This document shows positions 25,845 through 31,773 of a stretch of DNA of 64,000 bases, piece by piece. Position 1 is the stretch's first letter, and every line of letters starts with the position of its first letter. The notes beneath the pieces are model-generated. The model searched no databases, was not told the DNA's origin, and worked only from the letters and a program-made list of their open reading frames with translations. Made by a program: the position numbers and the translations under genes. This stretch comes from Aliivibrio_A sp016764915. GTDB taxonomy: Bacteria; Pseudomonadota; Gammaproteobacteria; Enterobacterales; Vibrionaceae. The stretch lies in contig OZ245057.1 in the NCBI GenBank assembly GCA_965224595.1, forward strand, positions 620,001 to 684,000, written 5' to 3'.

Positions 25845-26790
25845 TTATTAAATTCCTAAAATCATTACTATAAGATTTCACGATAATATTCAGCGAGTTA
25901 TGCTTGTCACTTTTCAGCCTTTTAGCTCTTTTTAATATTGGCTCATGTTCCAACACATCGTACTCAGGGAAAAGGAAAATAAATTCTCCAGTAAAGTCTT
26001 GAGATACGTCACTTGCAAGATATAATAATCGATTAATTGTTTCTTCGGAGAAATCTTCTCTACTAGTCAGACAAAAAGAAACCTTTTGGTTGGATTTATT
26101 AATAAGCCTAAAGGGAATAATATTGGAGGTTAGGTACTCTACAGGAAGAATACTTCCATATTTATCAATGTCTGGATCTTTATAATTCGACGAACTGAAC
26201 GCATAATGAAAGTAATAATCATATTCAGTAAAATTATTACGTATATAATTAATGGCATTATATATAAATGCAGCTCTACTATTATCAACTACATGTATAG
26301 CTGAAAATTTTAAATTCTTATCGAGATTAATGTTGCAAACTTTACTAACAATATCTTGATCTGATTCTTTATGGTTAGATAACCAAAAAAGGACTCCAGT
26401 ATCATTAGCTCCATTAATACCTGACATTTCATAATCGTCGTTATTTTGTGCTCGAAGGTCGGATTTCATAAAGCATTCAACGGTCTCTGCTAAGTCCCTT
26501 AAATGCTCTTTGAATTTGGTAGCTGGATTAGCTGGATACGCACTTTTTGTATATTTTACTGACAATATAATATTTTCAAGTGTAAAGTCTTGTAACTGAG
26601 ATCTTGATGAGAACTACACATCTATACCATGTGTAGTTCTATCTTTTTTTGCATTTGGGCGCTTATGATTTATGGGGGAATGGCAACCAATAGATTCATC
26701 ATCTTGAAAATCTTCCCATCCAATAATAGAAAGAAACTCACAGACTAACTTCTCGCCTTTTTCGCCAATCTTTCTTGATAACTCTCCCAT
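25837..26790 (-). pseudogene. Nuclease-like gene interrupted by an in-frame TAG codon
   Basis: From ATG 26790 the frame encodes MGELSRKIGEKGEKLVCEFL... up to THGIDV, then TAG at 26614-26616. The same frame continues without further stops to 25837 (FSSRSQLQDFTLENIILSVK..., then the 242 aa to the end), 317 residues in all. The N-terminal Glu (GEKGE), HGID and the SVKYTK strand resemble the order of PD-(D/E)xK nuclease motifs, with Ser in place of the Glu. A TTG at 26565 could restart translation but has no ribosome site. It precedes the 368-aa partner with an 8-bp overlap. Nuclease assignment is tentative. Confidence 0.6.
26610..26640. repeat. Perfect 12-bp inverted repeat containing the amber codon
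   Basis: Arms AGAACTACACAT and ATGTGTAGTTCT around a 7-base loop, inside the interrupted nuclease-like gene. The TAG codon lies in one arm. On the plus strand it is followed by TTTTTTT, which makes it look like a terminator, but it lies within coding sequence. Confidence 0.8.
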
Positions 26791-26855
26791 ACATATCCTT
26801 TTTATTAGTTAAAATAAATAACAGCTAAGTTGTAACTTAAAAATCACGGCAATGC

Positions 26856-26965
26856 TTATAACGCCTCAAACACTGGCGCAAAGGTTGGCGCTGTTTTTGC
26901 GGCTTTTGTTTTTTAGCAAAAAACCACGACAGCCGTTATGCGTCCAGTGATTTGACTTGTTAGGG
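26856..26965 (-). repeat. attC-like site C, downstream of the ParB-like pseudogene cassette
   Basis: About 110 bp. Minus-strand boxes are CCCTAAC at the 26965 end and GTTATAA at the 26856 end. The arms GTCAAATCACTGG and its counterpart CCAGTGTTTGAG pair imperfectly. It lies 4 bp past the pseudogene stop and 66 bp before the next cassette gene start. Confidence 0.7.
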
Positions 26966-26968
26966 TTT

Positions 26969-27336
26969 TTAATAAGGTAATTCATCAGGTTGCTTACCAA
27001 TATAATCTGGTTTGTGAAGCTCTGTTAGTCTTACCGCTGATATAAATTTGTGACCATCTATCGATGCTTTACAAACTCGATGCATACCATCCATAACCCT
27101 ACCCTCGGGGCAAAGAAAATATCTGCCTCGAAGATTTGTTTGGCGTGTTGCACGATATCTTCCATTATTGGCGGTGCACCGAGCCCAAACCAATAGGTTT
27201 CTTTTAATTCACGAATATCACTCAACGCGACTTGAATCACTTCAAAATCTTTTGTGATCTTAATTAGCTTCAATACATCCCATGCAAGTAATCCTTTCTC
27301 AGATTCTCTGAAATGATATTGCTGATGTAATTCCAT
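26969..27336 (-). pseudogene. Frameshifted small ParB-like protein gene
   Basis: Two overlapping frames together encode one protein of about 120 aa. The first runs from MELHQQYHFRESEKGLLAWD to EADIFF, and the second picks up at CPEGRVMDGMHRVCKA and ends YIGKQPDELPY. I recall intact relatives as common small ParB-like (GRVMDGMHR motif) proteins of vibrios. The switch lies near 27110-27130, where a few codons also seem lost. Flanked by attC sites C and D. Confidence 0.7.
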
Positions 27337-27349
27337 TGAAACTCCTGAA

Positions 27350-27453
27350 CCCTAACGCCAACCTAAGGGGTGGTGTTGCTGGCGCAGTTTTTTGCGGCTC
27401 TTTTGCGAAAAATGCGACAGTAAAAGCCGTCCGACTTTAGGTTTTTGTTAGGC
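27350..27453 (-). repeat. attC-like site D, complete
   Basis: The clearest site, 104 bp. Minus-strand core boxes are GCCTAAC (fits RYYYAAC) and GTTAGGG; the arms AAAAACCTAAAG and CCTTAGGTTGGC pair imperfectly around a central region rich in Gs and Cs with GCGCC/GGCGC-type inner pairing. It overlaps the stop of the next gene and ends 14 bp before the ParB-like pseudogene start. Confidence 0.82.
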
Positions 27454-27819
27454 TTAACCTCTACTTACTATTGATTCATTTAGCGCAGAAACAATACTAT
27501 CAATATGAGTTTCATCTTCACTTGTGAGTGCTTTATTCTCTCCTGACGAAGTACTTAAAATAACTGAGTATTTGTTTTTAGCACCCATAAATGCAAAAAC
27601 ACCAACAACAGTAATAATGATTCCCCACAAAATAGACGGGACTCCAAATAAAACAAACAAACCAACTAAGGTTATAAGAATACCAGCACCTTTATTAGCT
27701 TTCTCCATTCCATTTTTAACAGAGGTAACATTACTCATTGCATACGTTTGACCATTAACGATGAACCGACTATTTGAAACTGAAACATTACCAGCATCAA
27801 GAAACATTCTTTCTTCCAT
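27454..27819 (-). CDS. Small membrane protein, DUF6232-like, cassette gene
   Basis: A 121-aa protein. Residues 1-45 form a beta-rich N-terminus (VSVSNSRFIVNGQTYAMSNV), followed by two closely spaced membrane segments (about 45-81) and a polar C-terminal part. This matches my memory of the DUF6232 family. The ATG at 27819 has AAGGAG seven bases upstream. It is a cassette gene followed directly by attC site D. Function unknown. Confidence 0.7.
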   Translation of the reverse strand: MEERMFLDAGNVSVSNSRFIVNGQTYAMSNVTSVKNGMEKANKGAGILITLVGLFVLFGVPSILWGIIITVVGVFAFMGAKNKYSVILSTSSGENKALTSEDETHIDSIVSALNESIVSRG

Positions 27820-27862
27820 ATGAACTCCTTATTTATGTAAATATAACTAATTTATGTATTTA

Positions 27863-27897
27863 AGCCTAACATCTTATTACTCAACATTTAGGCTAAC
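27863..27897 (-). repeat. Truncated attC-like remnant
   Basis: Inverted repeat AGCCTAA / TTAGGCT with the minus-strand box GTTAGGC (fits GTTRRRY), 44 bp before the start of the DUF6232-like gene, where the previous cassette's attC should end. The body of the site is missing, perhaps removed by the IS91-type insertion. Confidence 0.4.
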
Positions 27898-28009
27898 TAT
27901 ACTCTTCAAAGTGATAGTAATTAGTGCGTTACTGCAAACTTATGAATTACTCTTGTAGAAAGTAAACTTCGATTTGTAGAAAGAATGCATCACGTTTAAT
28001 CATACAAGG

Positions 28010-28300
28010 ACATACACTTTAGGTAGCCAAACTCAAGCCACTAAAACACGCACACTGCCAACCCAGAAGTTTTTATGGCTCATCTTGCAGCATGTTTTGC
28101 CCAAAGGGCTACAACGGGTTCGAGATTATGGTTTTCTACGCGGAAATGCCAAAGCCTTACGGCTTCACATTCAACTGCTGTTGATGGCACTGTTTTACAT
28201 GCCAGTAGCGGCTCCACCTGCTGTAAAACATCGTGCTACACGGCGATGCCCATGTTGTCAGCATGAGATGGCGTGCGTTGGGATCAGTCGAACGATGTAG
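28010..28300 (+). pseudogene. C-terminal fragment of an IS91-family transposase
   Basis: An open frame ending at 28298-28300 reads LPTQKFLWLILQHVLPKGLQ, RVRDYGFLRGNAKALR and then CPCCQHEMACVGISR, the conserved C-terminal end of IS91-type (Y2, HUH) transposases. The catalytic HUH and Tyr region is absent. Repeat copy 2 lies 171 bp downstream and may be the element's terminus. With the recombinase fragment at 23481-23867 it brackets the cassettes. Confidence 0.8.
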
Positions 28301-28471
28301 CCGAAAGGCGAATAGAATAAGGATAATGGCGCAGACTCAAAACTCAGGAAGGCTCAGTAATTATGGTGAAAACGGTCTAGGTTCTTGATGTAAATCGGCC
28401 TCGATTTGCGTCTTAATGCCACTCGGCTTGAATTTGGCTTTAAATAAAAACCCCACCGACACAAACTTCAC

Positions 28472-28566
28472 AATTTACTATATAGAGAGGGGCTTCGGGC
28501 TTGTTCAACACCGCCTTATTCTATAAACAAAAGCAGGTGTCGGCTGCGCGACACCTATTCTAGTTT
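28472..28566. repeat. Repeat R1 (about 95 bp), copy 2
   Basis: Direct copy of 21952-22046 with few differences, including the hairpin AGGTGTCG-GCTGCG-CGACACCT. It ends next to GTTATAA, which resembles an attC core box, 9 bp from the 3' end of the antitoxin-like gene on the minus strand. Confidence 0.75.
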
Positions 28567-28574
28567 GTTATAAA

Positions 28575-28976
28575 TCAAGCTGCTGACTGCCCAATTGACC
28601 ACTGTAATAAGTAATACTCAAGCTCTGAATCAGTCACAATTTCAAAGTCAGTGAATAACGCCACTGGCCTCATAGATTTGCCACTACCCTGCTCTAAACG
28701 CACAAACCCTTTTTCACTTAAAGATTTCAGTGTATTTGATAAGTTAGATTTAGCTCGTCCAGTTAATTCAGATAACTGAGTTAAACTTTCAGGCCTTTCC
28801 GAATCCATCAAACGTAGCAATTCAATATTTTCTGGTCGAAGAATTTGAGATATTGCATTTATGGAGGTGTACCACACTTTAGGTTCATTCTGTTGAGGCT
28901 TGTATTTTCCTTGAGCAATAGCTAATAACCTCATACGAATGAGCTTTTCAGACATGATTCCGATTCTTGCTTTCAT
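28575..28976 (-). CDS. TumA-like antitoxin / winged-helix DNA-binding protein
   Basis: A 133-aa protein with a MarR/ArsR-like winged helix (about residues 55-105: PENIELLRLMDSERPESLTQ, then LSELTGRAKSNLSNTLKSL). I recall this type as the HVO_A0114-like regulator that is the antitoxin (TumA) of TumE toxins. Its ATG lies one base after the stop of the toxin-like gene. It probably neutralises the toxin and represses the operon through the palindrome at 29353-29375. Confidence 0.72.
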   Translation of the reverse strand: MKARIGIMSEKLIRMRLLAIAQGKYKPQQNEPKVWYTSINAISQILRPENIELLRLMDSERPESLTQLSELTGRAKSNLSNTLKSLSEKGFVRLEQGSGKSMRPVALFTDFEIVTDSELEYYLLQWSIGQSAA

Positions 28977-28977
28977 A

Positions 28978-29340
28978 TTATTTACCTTCTATTGCAGCAA
29001 TGGTTTTGTCTATTCCTTCAAAGAAATCCTGAAGTAATGTGTAACAATCAGAAAACTCATAAGGAGTCCCCTGATCAACTGCTGATTTATGCAGGTGATC
29101 ATATTCATAACGTTTTCCACTGAATTTCTTAGCTTTCGGTGGCTTCACAGCATGAGCATTGTCATGACCAAACACCCTTTTATTGTACTTATTATGTAGA
29201 GTGAGATTATAGCGAATGCCGTGAGGTCGCTCTTTCGTTGGTGGTACAGTCCACGTTTCAATTTTCCACCAGTAACCATCGTCGCGATGAACTTGCTCAC
29301 CATGCATACTTAATAAGACGTCAATCTCATCCACGGACAT
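28978..29340 (-). CDS. TumE-like toxin (DUF6516)
   Basis: A 120-aa protein of the TumE/DUF6516 type: the segment DDGYWWKIETWTVPPTKERP, then HGIRYNLTLHNK and the His-rich FGHDNAHAVKPPK and YDHLHK. Toxin first, antitoxin second, is the usual order for this family, and the two genes are separated by one base. It lies in a cassette between attC site E and repeat copy 2. Confidence 0.72.
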   Translation of the reverse strand: MSVDEIDVLLSMHGEQVHRDDGYWWKIETWTVPPTKERPHGIRYNLTLHNKYNKRVFGHDNAHAVKPPKAKKFSGKRYEYDHLHKSAVDQGTPYEFSDCYTLLQDFFEGIDKTIAAIEGK

Positions 29341-29352
29341 CGCTCCAATTTA

Positions 29353-29375
29353 ATGTTATGACCAGAGTATAACAT
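29353..29375. promoter_or_regulatory. Palindromic operator candidate of the toxin-antitoxin operon
   Basis: Perfect inverted repeat ATGTTAT-N9-ATAACAT, 13 bp upstream of the toxin start. Its size and place fit autorepression by the winged-helix antitoxin. The arms also contain TATAAC/TATAAT-like -10 sequence. Confidence 0.5.
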
Positions 29376-29404
29376 CAAATGTCAATGTGCGAAACTTGAG
29401 TGAT

Positions 29405-29470
29405 TTATAACGCCGCGCTTTGCGGAGAGCGAGCGCAGCGAGTGATTCCGACAACAGCACTTTGTTATAT
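29405..29470 (-). repeat. attC-like site E, short
   Basis: 66 bp. Minus-strand boxes are ATATAAC at the 29470 end and GTTATAA at the 29405 end; arms AACAAAGTGCTG and CAAAGCGCGGCGTT pair imperfectly. The centre is a GC-rich inverted stretch (CTCGCTGCGCTCGCTCTCCG). It lies between a short unknown ORF and the toxin-antitoxin cassette. Confidence 0.65.
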
Positions 29471-29479
29471 TAATAGAGT

Positions 29480-29674
29480 TCAAACTGTTTCGCATGGTTT
29501 GATAAATGATGAAAATAGAGAGTGCATTGACTCTACTTTGGGGTTTAGAACTACACAACCATTACTATTATCAAACCCAGCTTGAATTTCCTGTACAATT
29601 TTATCTAAAAGAATTGTTCTATCTTTATCTTCATAAACCTCAAATTGAAGTGTGTATATATGGTTAGGCTTCAC
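29480..29674 (-). CDS. Short hypothetical cassette ORF
   Basis: A 64-aa frame starting at GTG (29674) with a weak AGG upstream and an in-frame stop just before it. It ends 10 bp before attC site E, as a cassette gene should. The sequence (IYTLQFEVYEDKDRTILLDK) looks protein-like, but I do not recognise it and it may be truncated at its 5' end. Confidence 0.4.
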   Translation of the reverse strand: MKPNHIYTLQFEVYEDKDRTILLDKIVQEIQAGFDNSNGCVVLNPKVESMHSLFSSFIKPCETV

Positions 29675-29862
29675 ACCTATGACAGGCCCATGAACTTAAG
29701 CGCCTCGAATGTCCGGCTCACGATAGTTCTGAGCTTCTCAAGCCAACAGATTTTTCTGTCTCTTTTACGACTCTCCTACCTTGCTCACAAAAAAATCACA
29801 ACATCCCCTACATCCATTCACCTCAGTGATAGTATTCAGTAAATTTACTAACAAAAGCAGTT

Positions 29863-30288
29863 ATGTCTATTAAATTTAGTCACCTTGCCCCTGTCACTTT
29901 AATTATCGCGACTCTGATCGTTGGTTTTTATCTGCCTGACCTAATTAAGCAATTTAAGGGGAGTGACGAGAGTCATGATTACTGCCAGTTGAGCCAAACT
30001 TCCTGCCAACAAGGCCCTGCTTCTATTACTTTAGAAGATGACCAACTTCACCCGCTAAAACCGAGTCAAATCACGGTTGAATGGCCTTCATCGTCTCCTA
30101 CTCTGTTATTAGAGTTAAAAAGCAATAAAATGGAGATGGGTTCTTATAAGTTATTGTTAAAAAAGAGTGATCAAGGCAGTTATGTCGGTGATATCACTCT
30201 GCCTATCTGCATTGAAGATACATTAGAATGGATAGGATCTATCAAAAACAGTGATGAAAAAGTTTATATTTCAGTAAGGATGAACTAA
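29863..30288 (+). CDS. Membrane-anchored hypothetical protein of the copper-delivery operon
   Basis: A 141-aa protein with one N-terminal membrane segment (about residues 8-28) and a periplasmic domain with Cys residues (DYCQLSQTSCQQG) and the segment LELKSNKMEMGSYKLLLKK, then ITLPICIEDTLEW. It overlaps the SCO1 gene start by one base. Its place in the operon suggests a role in copper handling or cytochrome oxidase assembly; the family is not recognised with certainty. Confidence 0.7.
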   Translation: MSIKFSHLAPVTLIIATLIVGFYLPDLIKQFKGSDESHDYCQLSQTSCQQGPASITLEDDQLHPLKPSQITVEWPSSSPTLLLELKSNKMEMGSYKLLLKKSDQGSYVGDITLPICIEDTLEWIGSIKNSDEKVYISVRMN

Positions 30289-30887
30289 TGAAAAAAACAT
30301 GGCTTATTGTCGCAATCATCGCTCTATTGCTGGGGGTTGGTACTCGCTATTTAATCGACCAACCGGAGCCTGAGATGGCCAAGCTACCACACGCCGCATT
30401 GGGTCAGCTTTCAACTAACGGTCAGCCGATTAATTTGTATAACCAACAAGACTCTCGGATACGCATTGCCTACTTTGGTTATACCCACTGTCCGGATGTT
30501 TGCCCAACCTCCCTTGCTATTCTCTCCGCAGCGCTCAGAGAATTTTCACCGCAGACTCTGGACAAGATATGGCCAATATTTATTACGTTAGATCCTGAAA
30601 GAGATACCTCTGAAAAAGCTCAAGAGTATGCCAACTACTTTCACCCTAATATTACAGGCATGACAGGTACGATGCAGCAGACCAAACAGCTTGCTGATAC
30701 TTATGGTGTACTTTACGCAAAAGCGAAACTGGAAGGCTCAGCAATGGAGTATTCAGTGGATCACAATTCCTATTTCTATTTTTTAAAACCTGATGGCACT
30801 TTAATTGAAAAAGTTCCTCACACTCTTGACCCGGCCCCAATTATTGAGGTCGTAAATAACCTTTTAAGTTCTCAAGGAGAGCCATAA
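30288..30887 (+). CDS. SCO1/SenC-family copper chaperone or thiol reductase
   Basis: A 199-aa thioredoxin-fold protein anchored by an N-terminal membrane segment. It has the copper-binding CPDVCP motif (Cys68, Cys72) and the distal His159 in VDHNSYFYF, the complete SCO set for CuA-centre assembly of cytochrome oxidase. It overlaps its neighbours on both sides by one base and is followed by a PCu(A)C chaperone, its known functional partner. Confidence 0.92.
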   Translation: MKKTWLIVAIIALLLGVGTRYLIDQPEPEMAKLPHAALGQLSTNGQPINLYNQQDSRIRIAYFGYTHCPDVCPTSLAILSAALREFSPQTLDKIWPIFITLDPERDTSEKAQEYANYFHPNITGMTGTMQQTKQLADTYGVLYAKAKLEGSAMEYSVDHNSYFYFLKPDGTLIEKVPHTLDPAPIIEVVNNLLSSQGEP

Positions 30888-31363
30888 TGAAACTTAAAAC
30901 CCTCACCCTAGCTGCTTTATTTGCTAGTTCATTCGCATTTGCTAATAACGATATTAATATTGTCGAGCCGTATGCTCGTGCGACACCACCGAGTGTGCCA
31001 AACAGCGCCATCTTTTTAACCCTTGAAAATCATAAGATGGAAGAGAGAACATTAGTCTCCGCCTCTTCAGATGCCGCGGATAAAGTCGAACTGCACAACC
31101 ACACAATGGTTGATGGCATGATGAAAATGCGCCAAGTAGAGAACATTAAAATTGCGGCTCATAAAAGTGCGGTGCTACAACCTGGTGGCCTGCACATCAT
31201 GCTGTTTGGATTGAAAAAGCAGTTAGTGGAAGGTGAAGAGATCTCGTTAACTCTGACATTTGCTAATGGCGCGACCCAATCATTAAGTGTTCCAGTTAAA
31301 AAAGTGATGATGGGCATGAAAAAAATGGACATGTCTGATCACGGTGCATCTCACACCAACTAA
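30887..31363 (+). CDS. PCu(A)C periplasmic copper chaperone
   Basis: A 158-aa periplasmic protein with a cleavable signal peptide (MKLKTLTLAALFASSFAFA). The copper motif H-(M)x10-M-x21-H-x-M is visible as HNHTM, VDGMMKM and HIMLF, and the His/Met-rich tail (MMGMKKMDMSDHGASH) may bind additional copper. It is the last gene of the three-gene operon with SCO1. Confidence 0.92.
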   Translation: MKLKTLTLAALFASSFAFANNDINIVEPYARATPPSVPNSAIFLTLENHKMEERTLVSASSDAADKVELHNHTMVDGMMKMRQVENIKIAAHKSAVLQPGGLHIMLFGLKKQLVEGEEISLTLTFANGATQSLSVPVKKVMMGMKKMDMSDHGASHTN

Positions 31364-31372
31364 TAACAAATT

Positions 31373-31396
31373 AGCGAGCCGTTCTATCGGTTCGCT
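31373..31396 (+). terminator. Hairpin after the copper operon
   Basis: AGCGAGCCG / CGGTTCGCT, a 9-bp stem with one G-T pair and a 6-base loop, 9 bp after the PCu(A)C stop. The following sequence is only moderately T-rich. Confidence 0.5.
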
Positions 31397-31562
31397 ACCT
31401 TATCTCTGTTCTCGACGCCCTCTTTACCTCTGTTTCGCCTTATAATTTGGCATGATTGTTTCCCTGATTGCTTTTCAAGCTTTTGCGCTTTATTTTCAAG
31501 CTTTCAATATTCCTTTCATTAAAAACAAACGTTAAACGCATGATATTAAACTGTTTTTAAAG

Positions 31563-31578
31563 TGGCACATTAATCGCA
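31563..31578 (+). promoter_or_regulatory. Sigma-54 promoter upstream of the vgrG locus
   Basis: TGGCAC-N5-TCGCA matches the -24/-12 consensus; the GG and GC dinucleotides are separated by exactly 10 bases. The start site would be about 35 bp before the small ORF. The sigma-54 activator VasH is encoded at 48448-50046, and VasH is known to drive hcp/vgrG operons in V. cholerae. Confidence 0.75.
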
Positions 31579-31624
31579 TTACCGTTCTCATATGATTGCA
31601 TCCGAATAAATCAAAGGAGATGAT

Positions 31625-31672
31625 ATGACGAACATCAAGCAGCGGATTTCAATTCAAATAACGTCCTCTTAA
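31625..31672 (+). CDS. 15-codon ORF downstream of the sigma-54 promoter
   Basis: ATG preceded by AAAGGAG at ideal spacing; encodes MTNIKQRISIQITSS. It sits where hcp would be expected, between the sigma-54 promoter and an intrinsic terminator. It may be a leader peptide or the relic of a deleted gene. No family recognised. Confidence 0.35.
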   Translation: MTNIKQRISIQITSS

Positions 31673-31696
31673 CGCTTTCATTTTTCAGTTACAGAG

Positions 31697-31752
31697 GCAG
31701 CGCATAATTAGCCTTAAGGGATAATTCCCCTTATTTCGCGTTGCTTTTTTTT
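31697..31752 (+). terminator. Intrinsic terminator or attenuator just before vgrG
   Basis: Outer stem GCAGCGC / GCGTTGC (7 bp, one G-T pair) enclosing an inner stem TAAGGG / CCCTTA, followed by eight Ts. It ends 21 bp before the vgrG ATG, so transcripts from the sigma-54 promoter must read through it to reach vgrG. Confidence 0.65.
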
Positions 31753-31773
31753 ATTGCAAACAGGGTGACATCT

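Larger units (their letters stand above)
31364..31773 (+). other. Intergenic control region upstream of vgrG
   Basis: 410 bp. It contains a hairpin (31373-31396) that may end the copper operon, a sigma-54 promoter (31563-31578), a 15-codon ORF with a strong ribosome site (31625-31672), and an intrinsic terminator (31697-31752) that ends 21 bp before vgrG. Described separately. Confidence 0.6.

Noticed and set aside
25837..26565. Independent 242-aa gene starting at TTG 26565
   Set aside because: No ribosome site precedes the TTG, and the same frame continues upstream through a single TAG into a well-initiated N-terminus at 26790; it is better read as one interrupted gene.
26610..26650. Plus-strand intrinsic terminator (12-bp stem and T-run)
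   Set aside because: It lies inside minus-strand coding sequence and no plus-strand gene precedes it.
28075..28266. 63-aa plus-strand ORF
   Set aside because: It is a shadow frame of the IS91 transposase fragment, whose correct frame ends at 28300.
31625..31672. Start of a degraded hcp gene
   Set aside because: Position fits, but the 15 residues show no recognisable Hcp sequence; kept only as a hypothesis.
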